Both the position numbers and the translations under genes were made by a program. Positions 18,096 to 27,409 of a DNA stretch of 64,000 bases are shown here, in pieces (position 1 is the stretch's first letter; each line of letters begins with the position of its first letter). The stretch is from positions 62,001 to 126,000 of the forward strand of contig JALHNH010000005.1 in assembly GCA_022843625.1 (NCBI GenBank), read 5' to 3'. The notes below the pieces were generated by a model, which saw only the letters and a list, made by a program, of their open reading frames with translations, was not told the origin of the DNA and made no database searches. The stretch is from Bryobacter sp. Lineage in GTDB: Bacteria > Acidobacteriota > Terriglobia > Bryobacterales > Bryobacteraceae.

Positions 18096-19592
18096 ATGGC
18101 TGTAGCCTTATTTCTATCCGTACTCCTGATTGCTGCCTGCGGCCTCATCTATGAGCTGATCGCAGGCACTCTTGCCAGCTACCTGCTCGGAGATAGCATC
18201 CTTCAGTTCTCAACCGTAATCGGCAGCTACCTCTTTGCCATGGGCATCGGCAGTTGGCTCAGCCGTTTTATCAACAAAGGCCTGGTCGCCCGCTTCATCA
18301 CCATCGAACTCATGGTCGGATTGGTCGGCGGCTTCTCCAGTTCCATCCTCTTCCTCGCCTTCGCCTACACCCAGGCCTTCCGCTTTATCCTCTACCTGCT
18401 GGTAGTCGTCGTAGGCATTCTCGTGGGCCTCGAAATCCCTCTCCTGATGCGAATCCTCAAAGATCGCTTCCAGTTTCGTGATCTCGTCGCTAACGTCCTC
18501 ACCTTCGACTACCTCGGCGCTCTTGGTGCCTCGCTGCTCTTCCCGCTTGTGCTCGTTCCCAAACTCGGCCTCGTTCGCGGCGCTCTTCTCTTCGGCATGC
18601 TCAACGCAGGTGTCGCCCTCTGGTCCACATGGCTGTTCAAATCACAACTTCCCAGCTACAACGGCCTCCGCGCAGCTTCATTCCTGGTCCTTGCTGCTCT
18701 AACCGGAGGACTCTTCAGTTCAGACTTCATCATGGCCGCAGCCGACGATAATCTCTACTCGGACGAGATCATCCTGAGCCGTCAAACCAAATACCAGCGC
18801 ATCGTCCTCACCCGCTGGAAAGACGACGTCCGCCTCTACTTAAGCTCCCACCTCCAGTTCGCATCCAACGACGAATACCGCTACCACGAAGGCCTTGTTC
18901 ACCCCGTCCTCGCCGCCCTTCCCAATGCCAGAAACGTCCTCATCCTCGGCGGTGGCGACGGCCTTGCCGCGCGCGAAGTCCTCAAATACAAAAACATCGA
19001 ACGTCTCACACTAGTCGATCTCGACCCTGAGATGACCCAGCTCTTCGCCACCCACTCCTATCTCAAGCAACTCAACGGGGGCTCCCTCACCGACAAGCGC
19101 ATGCGCGTCATCAACGCCGACGCCTTCGTCTGGCTCGAACAATCCAAAGAGATCTTCGACGCCGTCATCATCGACTTCCCTGACCCTACCAATTTCTCTC
19201 TCGGCAAGCTCTACTCAACAGCCTTTTATCGTCTCCTCGGCCACCACATCGCCGAATCCGGCTACATAGTCGTACAAAGCACCAGCCCTCTCTTCGCAAG
19301 ACAATCCTATTGGTGCATCGTAGAAACCCTCAAAGCTGCGAAGTTCCAGACCAAGCCCTATCACGTCTACGTGCCCAGCTTCGGAGAATGGGGTTTCATC
19401 ATCGCCGGACGCAACCAGTGGCAAGCCCCAACTTCTCTCCCCACAGGTCTCCGCTTCCTCACCCTCACCAACCTCGCCACCCTCTTTGACTTCCCTCTCG
19501 ACATGCAATCCATGCCAGCCGAAGTCAATCGCCTCAACGACCAGGCCCTCGTCCGATACTACGAAGAGGACTGGAAGAAGCTGACTCACTAA
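18096..19592 (+). CDS. Membrane-embedded spermidine synthase-like aminopropyltransferase
   Basis: N-terminal multi-TM; SpeE-like NVLILGGGDGLAAREVLKYKNIERLTLVDLDPEM...FDAVIIDFPDPTNFSLGKLYS. Confidence 0.92.
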   Translation: MAVALFLSVLLIAACGLIYELIAGTLASYLLGDSILQFSTVIGSYLFAMGIGSWLSRFINKGLVARFITIELMVGLVGGFSSSILFLAFAYTQAFRFILYLLVVVVGILVGLEIPLLMRILKDRFQFRDLVANVLTFDYLGALGASLLFPLVLVPKLGLVRGALLFGMLNAGVALWSTWLFKSQLPSYNGLRAASFLVLAALTGGLFSSDFIMAAADDNLYSDEIILSRQTKYQRIVLTRWKDDVRLYLSSHLQFASNDEYRYHEGLVHPVLAALPNARNVLILGGGDGLAAREVLKYKNIERLTLVDLDPEMTQLFATHSYLKQLNGGSLTDKRMRVINADAFVWLEQSKEIFDAVIIDFPDPTNFSLGKLYSTAFYRLLGHHIAESGYIVVQSTSPLFARQSYWCIVETLKAAKFQTKPYHVYVPSFGEWGFIIAGRNQWQAPTSLPTGLRFLTLTNLATLFDFPLDMQSMPAEVNRLNDQALVRYYEEDWKKLTH

Positions 19593-19607
19593 CCGAAGAG
19601 CACCCCT

Positions 19608-20909
19608 TCAAAACTGCCCGACAAAGAGCATCCCTGCTCCCACCCCATACGAGTTTGCCGGCCTTGCCCTCCGCGTAAGTTCAGCCTCAATCTGGGTCAC
19701 TGTCCAAATGGGATTCACTTGCTTGAGTAAACTGATCGCTCCGGCTACCAGCGGCGTGCTGAACGATGTCCCCCACGCACTCGCGTAATTACCCCCGGGA
19801 TACGCCACGATCAAGCCTTCGCCAGGCGCGGCAAGCGTCACAAGCAGCGGCCCATAATTGGAAAAACCACTCCGTACCGAGAACTCATCCAGCGAAGCGA
19901 TACCTTTTACCTGCGGATAAGCTGCCGGGTAAACCATAATCTCATTCCCATCGTTTCCTGCGGATGCCACAAGCACTACTTTGCGCGCAGCGGCGTACCG
20001 GATGGATCGTTCCAGTTCAAACGAGTTCTCCTTCATGTTGAAACTCATATTAATGATCGAAGCCCCGTTGTCAGCGGCATAATAAATGGCCCGGATCAGG
20101 TCAAACGTATTTGAAGAACCATCTGCCTGAAACGCCTTCAGCGGCATGATCTTCGCTGCCGGTGCAACCAGCCTCACCAGGGAAGCCACCATCGTGCCAT
20201 GACCGAATGCTTGCGGCAGTTTGCCGGTATCGATGAAGGCGGTAGTCGATTGTGTCAATGCCGCGTACGAGTAATGATTTAGCGGAACTGCGCTCGTCGA
20301 GTTATCGATAAATGCAGTGGTCGATTGCGTCAGTGCAGACTTTACCCCGGCATCTACAGCGCTCCACTCTGTGGGAACACCCGCAGTATCTGCTGTAAAA
20401 TCATAACCGCTAACCAAAGAGCCCGTTAGCGCTGGATGGCTTGCATCGACGCCCGTATCAATTACTGCAACAATCCCGGCTCCGGTCCGCGACTTGAGTT
20501 GAGCTTGCCTCAACCCGATTTGGCTGGCAGCCGGCTGCTCCGTATAGCCTTGCCAGGCATTCGCTCCGTAGTAATTGACAATTCTTCGCCCCAGCAGGGC
20601 TTTTTGTAAGGAGTCCTCACTTGGGCTGGTGGACCCGGACTTCACCTCAGGTGCAAATAACTCTTCATTCTTCTCTACCGATATGACGTCACGGTCTCCC
20701 GCTACATTGTCTTCAAAATTGTCATCGTCCAGCGGCTTTACCAGATACAAATTTTTCGCAGGCAATGACTTTTTGACTTCCAGTCGGTACCGGGTAACTA
20801 CTCGTCCCAATGCCCCGGGCGCGGGTCTCAACAAATACTCATCGTCGTCGTCGGCCTGCAAGCTCAGGGCCGCAAACAGGGAAAGTAGGATTAAAATAAT
20901 GTTTTTCAT
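19608..20909 (-). CDS. Secreted S8 (subtilisin-like) serine protease
   Basis: Signal peptide MKNIILILLSLFAALSLQA; triad VIDTGVD, GHGTMVA, GTSFSTPLVAG. Confidence 0.94.
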   Translation of the reverse strand: MKNIILILLSLFAALSLQADDDDEYLLRPAPGALGRVVTRYRLEVKKSLPAKNLYLVKPLDDDNFEDNVAGDRDVISVEKNEELFAPEVKSGSTSPSEDSLQKALLGRRIVNYYGANAWQGYTEQPAASQIGLRQAQLKSRTGAGIVAVIDTGVDASHPALTGSLVSGYDFTADTAGVPTEWSAVDAGVKSALTQSTTAFIDNSTSAVPLNHYSYAALTQSTTAFIDTGKLPQAFGHGTMVASLVRLVAPAAKIMPLKAFQADGSSNTFDLIRAIYYAADNGASIINMSFNMKENSFELERSIRYAAARKVVLVASAGNDGNEIMVYPAAYPQVKGIASLDEFSVRSGFSNYGPLLVTLAAPGEGLIVAYPGGNYASAWGTSFSTPLVAGAISLLKQVNPIWTVTQIEAELTRRARPANSYGVGAGMLFVGQF

Positions 20910-20917
20910 GGTGTCTT

Positions 20918-21574
20918 TTAGCGATCCGTTTCGTCTGGGGTCCGTTTCATTTTTTTTGCGCTAGCTGGTACTAAATCCAATTCAATCCGTTTCTCCGGGT
21001 TTTCTACTAGAAGTACCAGCTTCAATGGCTCTCCTTTTGAGAACTCCATTTGGAATTCGCCGTTCTCTCCTGTGATGGTCCGGGCAATCATCTTTTCCCC
21101 CTGATACACATAAACAGGCCTCTTCGAGACGGGTCCAATCGCTCCCAATTCGTTTGACAACTGTCCTACCACCGCCATCACTTCTGTCTCGCCTTCCTGT
21201 TCCATTCTCAGGCTCACAAGGAAATTGCCAGCCATATAGGTTGTTTCTCGAATGAGAGTTTCGGTGGCCCGCACACCCGCCAACTGAGGTTCCAGCATAC
21301 TGTCGAAGATCAATCGAATCTCCGAAAGTGGAATCCGTGATACCGCCTTGTATTGACCTTGCTCAAAAATCGAGAAGGCGCGTTCCAGAACCCCGCTTGG
21401 CGGTTCTGTCTTACCCAACACCTGAGCTGCTTCTGTCATCAAGCTGGCACTTTGGAACAAACGTTGGCTTCCTTCACACCCCTCTTCCAAAAGCTTTTGC
21501 ATCTCAGCTTTACGCTCTTTGCTGGCTACCCCGCGCGCGTAATCAACCCAATCTTCTATTTTGAATCGCTTCAT
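20918..21574 (-). CDS. Anti-sigma-like/zf-HC2-like N-terminus with degenerate Zn ligands and C-terminal beta-sandwich-like region; no TM seen
   Basis: WVDYARGVASKERKAEMQKLLEEGCEGSQRLF resembles zf-HC2 layout without the His/second Cys; located between CHAT and subtilase genes. Confidence 0.55.
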   Translation of the reverse strand: MKRFKIEDWVDYARGVASKERKAEMQKLLEEGCEGSQRLFQSASLMTEAAQVLGKTEPPSGVLERAFSIFEQGQYKAVSRIPLSEIRLIFDSMLEPQLAGVRATETLIRETTYMAGNFLVSLRMEQEGETEVMAVVGQLSNELGAIGPVSKRPVYVYQGEKMIARTITGENGEFQMEFSKGEPLKLVLLVENPEKRIELDLVPASAKKMKRTPDETDR

Positions 21575-21652
21575 TGTTCTTGATTTCCTGCCACCTAATC
21601 CTCAAGTGCCTTATAACTGGGTAAAAAATATATAGCGAGTGAATTATTTTCA

Positions 21653-24367
21653 CTATTTTCGTAAGTCCACCTTTCCATGCCACCCCACCAGGTTGAAAGG
21701 TGCCCAGAAGAATGGATGCGCATACGCTTGGCGAATTTGCCCTTGTGCAGCTTTCACCGCCACACCCAGCGTTGCCCCAGACAGGACTTCCCCATAAAAC
21801 ACTTTCATAAACTGCGTGGTACTCTCATCGTTAACATTCCATAACGACACCAGAGCCGCTCGGGCTCCTGCATGCAGTAGCCCTCGCACCAGTCCTACGG
21901 GTTCGTCCCCACCCATCACAACGCCAAGTCCCGTACTGCAGCCGCTCAGCACCACTAGTTCCAGGTTGGTTCGTAGTTCATGAAGATCATAAAGACTGAG
22001 CTGTCCATCTCCCATCAGCAAAGATGAAAACCAGGGGTTGTCCCTGCGAAATTGACCATGCGTTGCAATGTGTAAATGGGAAGCTGTTCGGCTGGCCTCA
22101 CGCAGCCGGGCAATCGTTGCCGCCTCGTCCAGGTAAAGCCGTGATCCATCCATCAGCTTGGATACCAGCTCTGCCTCAGTTCGTATCTGCGGCGCTAATC
22201 GATCGGCCACCCCAAAGACGGCTGAACCCGTTCCAGCCTCCACTCTCTCTTCGAGGGATCGAAGATAATGACCGGCGCTAGGGGCAACCGAAACCGTATA
22301 TCGTTCGCCCAGATAATTCACCCCATCGTGCAAGGCCCCAAATGGCAGCCAGTGAAGCGGACCGTGTGGAACAAAAACACAGTGCTCCGGCCCCAGCACG
22401 TCCTCAATCGGTGCGATCAAGGCTTCATACAGCTTCTGAAGATGATTCAATACATGCCCCAGCGCTGTCTGTCTTTGTTGCCCGGCTTCTGGCAACCGGC
22501 AAACCCGCCCCATTTGAAACTGCACAAACCGAAGCAGTTCCACCACACGCCCCATCTCTCCCAGCCGCGTGATTCGTGCGTCTCCATTTCCAATCGTGAT
22601 CGCAAAAAAGTTAGCTCCCGCCCGGTAATACTCCACCAGGCAAGTCCTCGGCTGCAGTGCCTTCTTCACTTCGGGCAGGGTCGCCGTCAGTCGTTCACTC
22701 AGGCCCGCTGAATCCGTCAATCGGGAGATTGCCTCGCGCAACCCGGCTTCGGCCGCATGGATTCGCTGACGAATCTGAGCCGATGCTTTTGCTGACCCTT
22801 CGCTTTGCCCTGTTTCGATCCCCTCCAGTTGATGTCGCAACATCTTCAATTGATCCCGCCACACCCCTGTCTCCGCATTCCAACTTGGTCGCAAGCTCGG
22901 CTTCGGCGCTGCCACCATTTCCACACTTCGTGATTTGGATCGCTCTGCAGTCTGAAAGGCTTCCTCAGTTTTCTCTTCACCGGCCAGAATCAGGAAGTGC
23001 GCTTCATAGGATGCCGTCTTGTCGGCAAAATAAGAGATTCGCAGGTCTTCAGAGCCCAGCCGGTCACGCAAAGCCTCATAAGCGGCCTGTGCGCTTGAGT
23101 ACAAATCAAGGGCCTCCCGCCGATTGCCTTCAGACTCTTCGATCTGCGCCATTAAGCTCGCAGTGTGTCCTGCCAGCATGGGCGATTGAGAATACGGCTG
23201 TAGCCGTAAAGCCGCATTCGCGTGACCCCGCGCACTCACCGTTTTCCCCTGTTCCAGATCTAGCCGCGCCAGCAGCAATCGACACTGAATTGCCTTTCCC
23301 GGCAATACCGTTTGCGAGAAGAAACCAAGTCCCCGCAACGCCTTCACCCTTGCCGGCGCTCGCGATCCTGCTCGCTCCAGCAGCAGTCCTGCATACAAAT
23401 CAATCAATGCCGGCCACACTGCATTCTTCTCCACTTGAAAGCTGCGCCGTGCACCCGCCAGTTGCCGCAAGCCCTTGGCCAGCGCTCCCTTTTTTCCGAA
23501 ACACAAACCCAGAAAAACCTGCGCCTTCGCTGCTTCGTAATTCATCCCCAGCCCGCGAAAGCCTCGCTTCGCCCTTGCCGCCATCGCCTCGGCATCGCTC
23601 CATAGATTCAGCTCCAGATACATCTCTGCCTGATCCAGATCACACAGTGCCTCATGATAGGCGTCCCCGGCTTCTTTGGCCTCACTTCTGGCAGACTCAT
23701 AAAGCAGCCTCGCTTCGAGATAATCTCCCCGCAAAAAATGCAGATAGGCTATGTTGTAATCGGCCTCGGCCACCAGCTTCGTCAACCCATGCGTCAGACA
23801 CAATGTCCGCGCAGCGGCATGGGTTTCCAGGGCATCTTCAAAGCGGCTCAGACTCAGTTGGCACACCCCCTTGTTGCGCATCACTGCTGCAATATCCCGC
23901 GCTTCCCCGTGTTGCCGGAACTGTGCCTCCACTTCCTGGTACAGCGCAATCGCTTCCTCAAAGCGATCCTGGCGATAGAGCAGATTCGCCAGATTGCCGT
24001 TCAGTCGCGCCAGACGCGTACGCTCCCCCAGTTTTTCGAACACCGCCTTCGCCCGTGTTGCCCACTCGAGGGCTTCGTCATAACGCGACAGGTAGATCAG
24101 GGTTTGCATCGCATTGCTGCGCGTGCGTGCCTCTTCCATTTCATCGCCTGTTGCCGCGAAGCAGGCAATTGCTGCTTCAAATTGTTCCAGCGCTTCTTCA
24201 TATCTCGTTTTCGCCCATAAAACGATCCCCATGCATCGCGTCGCTTGCCCTCGGTCACGCTCGTCCCGGCTCAGCCCAATCGCCTGCTCGGCCAACCGGC
24301 TCGCTGCCTCCAGGTCCGAGCGCACCAGCAGCGTCGCTTCCTCACACAATGCTTCAACTTTGCTCAC
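21653..24367 (-). CDS. TPR-CHAT protein (caspase-like protease)
   Basis: N-terminal TPRs; C-terminal CHAT with HLHIATHGQF and LVVLSGCSTGLG His/Cys dyad; starts inside the sigma gene stop (ATGA). Confidence 0.92.
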   Translation of the reverse strand: MSKVEALCEEATLLVRSDLEAASRLAEQAIGLSRDERDRGQATRCMGIVLWAKTRYEEALEQFEAAIACFAATGDEMEEARTRSNAMQTLIYLSRYDEALEWATRAKAVFEKLGERTRLARLNGNLANLLYRQDRFEEAIALYQEVEAQFRQHGEARDIAAVMRNKGVCQLSLSRFEDALETHAAARTLCLTHGLTKLVAEADYNIAYLHFLRGDYLEARLLYESARSEAKEAGDAYHEALCDLDQAEMYLELNLWSDAEAMAARAKRGFRGLGMNYEAAKAQVFLGLCFGKKGALAKGLRQLAGARRSFQVEKNAVWPALIDLYAGLLLERAGSRAPARVKALRGLGFFSQTVLPGKAIQCRLLLARLDLEQGKTVSARGHANAALRLQPYSQSPMLAGHTASLMAQIEESEGNRREALDLYSSAQAAYEALRDRLGSEDLRISYFADKTASYEAHFLILAGEEKTEEAFQTAERSKSRSVEMVAAPKPSLRPSWNAETGVWRDQLKMLRHQLEGIETGQSEGSAKASAQIRQRIHAAEAGLREAISRLTDSAGLSERLTATLPEVKKALQPRTCLVEYYRAGANFFAITIGNGDARITRLGEMGRVVELLRFVQFQMGRVCRLPEAGQQRQTALGHVLNHLQKLYEALIAPIEDVLGPEHCVFVPHGPLHWLPFGALHDGVNYLGERYTVSVAPSAGHYLRSLEERVEAGTGSAVFGVADRLAPQIRTEAELVSKLMDGSRLYLDEAATIARLREASRTASHLHIATHGQFRRDNPWFSSLLMGDGQLSLYDLHELRTNLELVVLSGCSTGLGVVMGGDEPVGLVRGLLHAGARAALVSLWNVNDESTTQFMKVFYGEVLSGATLGVAVKAAQGQIRQAYAHPFFWAPFNLVGWHGKVDLRK

Positions 24368-24963
24368 AGCCCAAGATCCTGCAAGCGCTTACGTAAATGA
24401 TCGAGACACCGCCCCCGCGTAAATCCGATTGATCCGGTGGCTAGTCCCAACTCTCTCGCCAGCGCCTCATAAGGCAAAGGGGGTTCTTCGAAAAACAGTC
24501 TTCGCACCAGCGTCCTGCACTGCTCGCTCAGGCGGTCCATCGCTTCACTCACCTGCTGTGCCCGCTCTACGGTTGCCAGCCATTCCGGTCCACCTAAAGA
24601 ATTTCTGTCTTCTTCGCGGTCAATTGCGACTTCTTCTCCCTCGTGTCGCAACTGCTTCCGCCTCCACTTCATCGATTGCCGGCCACACACCGTAATCAGC
24701 CACGATTTCAGAGATTCCACCTTTCGTAGCCGTGGCAGCTCGGAATACAGCTCCAGACAAACCAACTGAAAAATGTCCCCCGCATCTTCTGCCTTCGCGC
24801 CATAGCGATAAGGGATGGCATAAATCAGCCTCTTATATTTATGAATCAACGCCTCCCACGCCGTCTCATTCCCAGACAGGCATGCCTGCACCAATTGCTC
24901 ATCTGTCCAGCTACTATCTGGCCGGCCCAGTCCAAGGGCCTGCTTGAATGTCTGCAAACTCAC
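24364..24963 (-). CDS. ECF-like RNA polymerase sigma factor
   Basis: sigma2 WEALIHKYKRLIYAIPYRYGAKAEDAGDIFQLVCLELYSELPRLR; sigma4 DRLSEQCRTLVRRLFFEEPPLPYEALARELGLATGSIGFTRGRCLDHLRKRL. Confidence 0.93.
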   Translation of the reverse strand: MSLQTFKQALGLGRPDSSWTDEQLVQACLSGNETAWEALIHKYKRLIYAIPYRYGAKAEDAGDIFQLVCLELYSELPRLRKVESLKSWLITVCGRQSMKWRRKQLRHEGEEVAIDREEDRNSLGGPEWLATVERAQQVSEAMDRLSEQCRTLVRRLFFEEPPLPYEALARELGLATGSIGFTRGRCLDHLRKRLQDLGL

Positions 24964-26624
24964 TTCTGCTTTCTCCAGCGCATCTCTTCAACCCTCGACA
25001 AAGCATAAGGCGGCAAAATGCCTCGCCCCACCGCTTCCAGCCCCGGCTTGGCGGCACTTAGAATATGTGGGCTCACCAGACAAAGAATTGGCATCGATTG
25101 ATACGCCAACTCCTGCACCTTGTGATACAAACTCACCCGCGCCCCTACGTTGGCCGTAGTCATCTGCTCTCGCATCAGTCGGTCAATCTCTTTCTCTGCA
25201 CCCTCTATCTGTTTGGGCTTCAGATTCCAGAAGTGCGACCGTCCGTCCGCCAGCCAAACGCTCATCTCCGGCCCCGGGTCTGCGTCCCCCGCCACCAGTG
25301 CCATGATCGCCGCATCGTAATCGCGGGTGTTGAGGATCCGGTCCACCAGACTACGGAACTCAAGCCCCACGACTCGCATTGCAATTCCCAACTGACGCAA
25401 GTCCTGCTCAATCAGTGTTGCCATCTGCTGGTGTTGGCTATTTCCTGCATTCACAGCCACCGTGAACTCAACCCGTGCTCCCTGCTCATCCACCAACTGT
25501 CCAGCCCCATTCCACTGGAATCCCGACTCGCGCAACATTTTTCTGGCCCCTTCAATTGATCTTCCCGGTCGCGTCAGTCCTTTGTGAAACCAGGCCTTGT
25601 TGGCCGGGCTCACCGGCTGCCAGATTGCGGTTGCTCGTCCGGCATACGCCAGCTTTACAGCCGACTCGCGATCTACGGCCATCGATACCGCACGCCGGAA
25701 TCCCTCTTTGCGAAACCACTTTTGCTTCTCCCGTATTTCAGCCGTGACACTATCGCCTCCGTTCAGATTGAAAAACAGGAAGTGATACTCAAGCCCCGGC
25801 CCTGCGTCCACAAACTGATACCCCCTTCCCTTGAATTCTGCCTCCAGCTTCTCCCAACTCTTGGCCGGAGACCGTGAAATCAAATCCAGACTTCCCGCCC
25901 GAAACTGCAAAGCCTCTGCATCCGGATTCGAGATAAACTTCACCGTTAACCGGTCCAAGTACGGCAACCGGTTCCCAGCCTTGTCCTTCCGCCAGTAATA
26001 TGGATTCCTCTCAAAAATTGCCCGGTCGCCTGCCCGGTATTGCACCAGCCGAAAAGGTCCTGTCCCGGCCAAATCCGCCAGCGCTCCGACACCCCATTTG
26101 TTTCTCAACTGCCCTTGTTCAAATGCTTCTTGCAGCTTATGTCTCGGCAGAATGAATACAGAATCGAAAATACGCTCAGCTGGCGCATAGGCTTCGCTAA
26201 ATTCAAATAACAACTTCGAATCACTCAGCTTCTTCACCCGAACGGGCTTCCCTCCGGGCAACAACAGATCCCGTTGCGGAGAAGCAAGCTTCTCGTCCTG
26301 ATACACCCTGAAGCTGAACAACACGTCTTCCACCGTGAGTGCCACACCATCGGAGAATTGCAACCCTTGTCGCAGTGTCAATTCAATGCTCTTGCCATCC
26401 TTGGCCACTCTCCATGCTTCAGCTAAAGCCGGTTCAGTTTTAAGTGTTTCCGGGTTGATATGAACCAGATCCGACATCAGCAGCCGTATCGATTCGCGGC
26501 TCGGGCTGTCAAGGGCAATTGCCGGGTTCAAACTTCTCGGCTCTGCACGCTGTGAGATCACCATCTCTTCACCGCGGGCTTGCAGCGATGCTGCCAGCAC
26601 CAGGACAATTATCCATCCACTCAC
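24960..26624 (-). CDS. ABC transporter substrate-binding protein, family 5 (peptide/oligopeptide)
   Basis: SBP_bac_5 motifs (LRQGLQFSDGVALTVEDVLFSFRVY...; AVSMAVDRESAVKLAYAGRATAIWQPVSPANKAW); GTG start overlapping upstream stop (GTGA) gives signal peptide VSGWIIVLVLAASLQARG. Confidence 0.9.
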   Translation of the reverse strand: MSGWIIVLVLAASLQARGEEMVISQRAEPRSLNPAIALDSPSRESIRLLMSDLVHINPETLKTEPALAEAWRVAKDGKSIELTLRQGLQFSDGVALTVEDVLFSFRVYQDEKLASPQRDLLLPGGKPVRVKKLSDSKLLFEFSEAYAPAERIFDSVFILPRHKLQEAFEQGQLRNKWGVGALADLAGTGPFRLVQYRAGDRAIFERNPYYWRKDKAGNRLPYLDRLTVKFISNPDAEALQFRAGSLDLISRSPAKSWEKLEAEFKGRGYQFVDAGPGLEYHFLFFNLNGGDSVTAEIREKQKWFRKEGFRRAVSMAVDRESAVKLAYAGRATAIWQPVSPANKAWFHKGLTRPGRSIEGARKMLRESGFQWNGAGQLVDEQGARVEFTVAVNAGNSQHQQMATLIEQDLRQLGIAMRVVGLEFRSLVDRILNTRDYDAAIMALVAGDADPGPEMSVWLADGRSHFWNLKPKQIEGAEKEIDRLMREQMTTANVGARVSLYHKVQELAYQSMPILCLVSPHILSAAKPGLEAVGRGILPPYALSRVEEMRWRKQK

Positions 26625-27409
26625 TGTTTTTCTCCTGACTTCGATCCGTAACGTAGCAACAATGTGAATGCAGCCAGCGCCACCGCAGGTGCAAACATCC
26701 ACCATTGTCCCGCTAACACAGGGTATTCTCTCAGTGCCGACAGCATTGTGCCCCAACTTACCGCCGGTTCGCTTACCCCAAGCCCCAGAAACGACAACGA
26801 TACTTCAGCAATTACAAACTGCGGAACTAATACGAGCCACTGTTCTCGCAGTGAGGGTAGCGTCGCAGGAATTAAGTGACTTCTGAGTACCTCACTGCGG
26901 CTCAAGCCCAACCCAAACGCCGCTCGCACAGAATCGCTTTCCATCGCAGATCGTGCCGCATTTCGTGCCAGGCGAAACGGCCCACTTATCCCCGCAACTC
27001 CCAGCAGTCCCATCATCGCAATCAGGATCAACTCAGGCTCCATTCGAAAAGGCATGGCTGCCCGTGCTGCCAACAACACGTAAAGCCACGGCATGGCCGC
27101 CACCACTTCCATCGGGCGCGACAACGCCTCATCGATCCAGCCCATTCTCAAGCCACTGATTCCTCCCAATAACCCTCCGGCCAATATCGCCAGACTCGCC
27201 GCCCCCAATCCCGCAATCAACGATAACTGCCCTCCACGCAAAGTCCGCGACAACACGTCCCGCCCCACAGAATCCGTGCCCAGTAGAAAGCAGGGCTCGC
27301 CGCACCTGGGCCCCATAGACGCATTCTCACGATACTGCTGCTGCGGATCATGCGGAGTCAGCCAGCCTGACACGAAAAAAACGATCATCACAACCCACAC
27401 CTGCTTCAT
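26621..27409 (-). CDS. Peptide ABC transporter permease (DppC/OppC-like)
   Basis: MKQVWVVMIVFFVSGWLTPHDPQQQ...FLLGTDSVGRDVLSRTLRGGQLSL...; start at 27409 gives ATGA overlap. Confidence 0.9.
   Translation of the reverse strand: MKQVWVVMIVFFVSGWLTPHDPQQQYRENASMGPRCGEPCFLLGTDSVGRDVLSRTLRGGQLSLIAGLGAASLAILAGGLLGGISGLRMGWIDEALSRPMEVVAAMPWLYVLLAARAAMPFRMEPELILIAMMGLLGVAGISGPFRLARNAARSAMESDSVRAAFGLGLSRSEVLRSHLIPATLPSLREQWLVLVPQFVIAEVSLSFLGLGVSEPAVSWGTMLSALREYPVLAGQWWMFAPAVALAAFTLLLRYGSKSGEKQ

Noticed and set aside
21653-24367. TPR-CHAT considered as Csx29 of a type III-E CRISPR system
   Set aside because: No Cas7-11/gRAMP, cas1/2 or CRISPR array in the window; sigma association alone is insufficient.
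22657-24396. 579-aa antisense ORF over the TPR-CHAT gene
   Set aside because: Pro/Ser/Arg-rich antisense shadow of a well-supported CDS.
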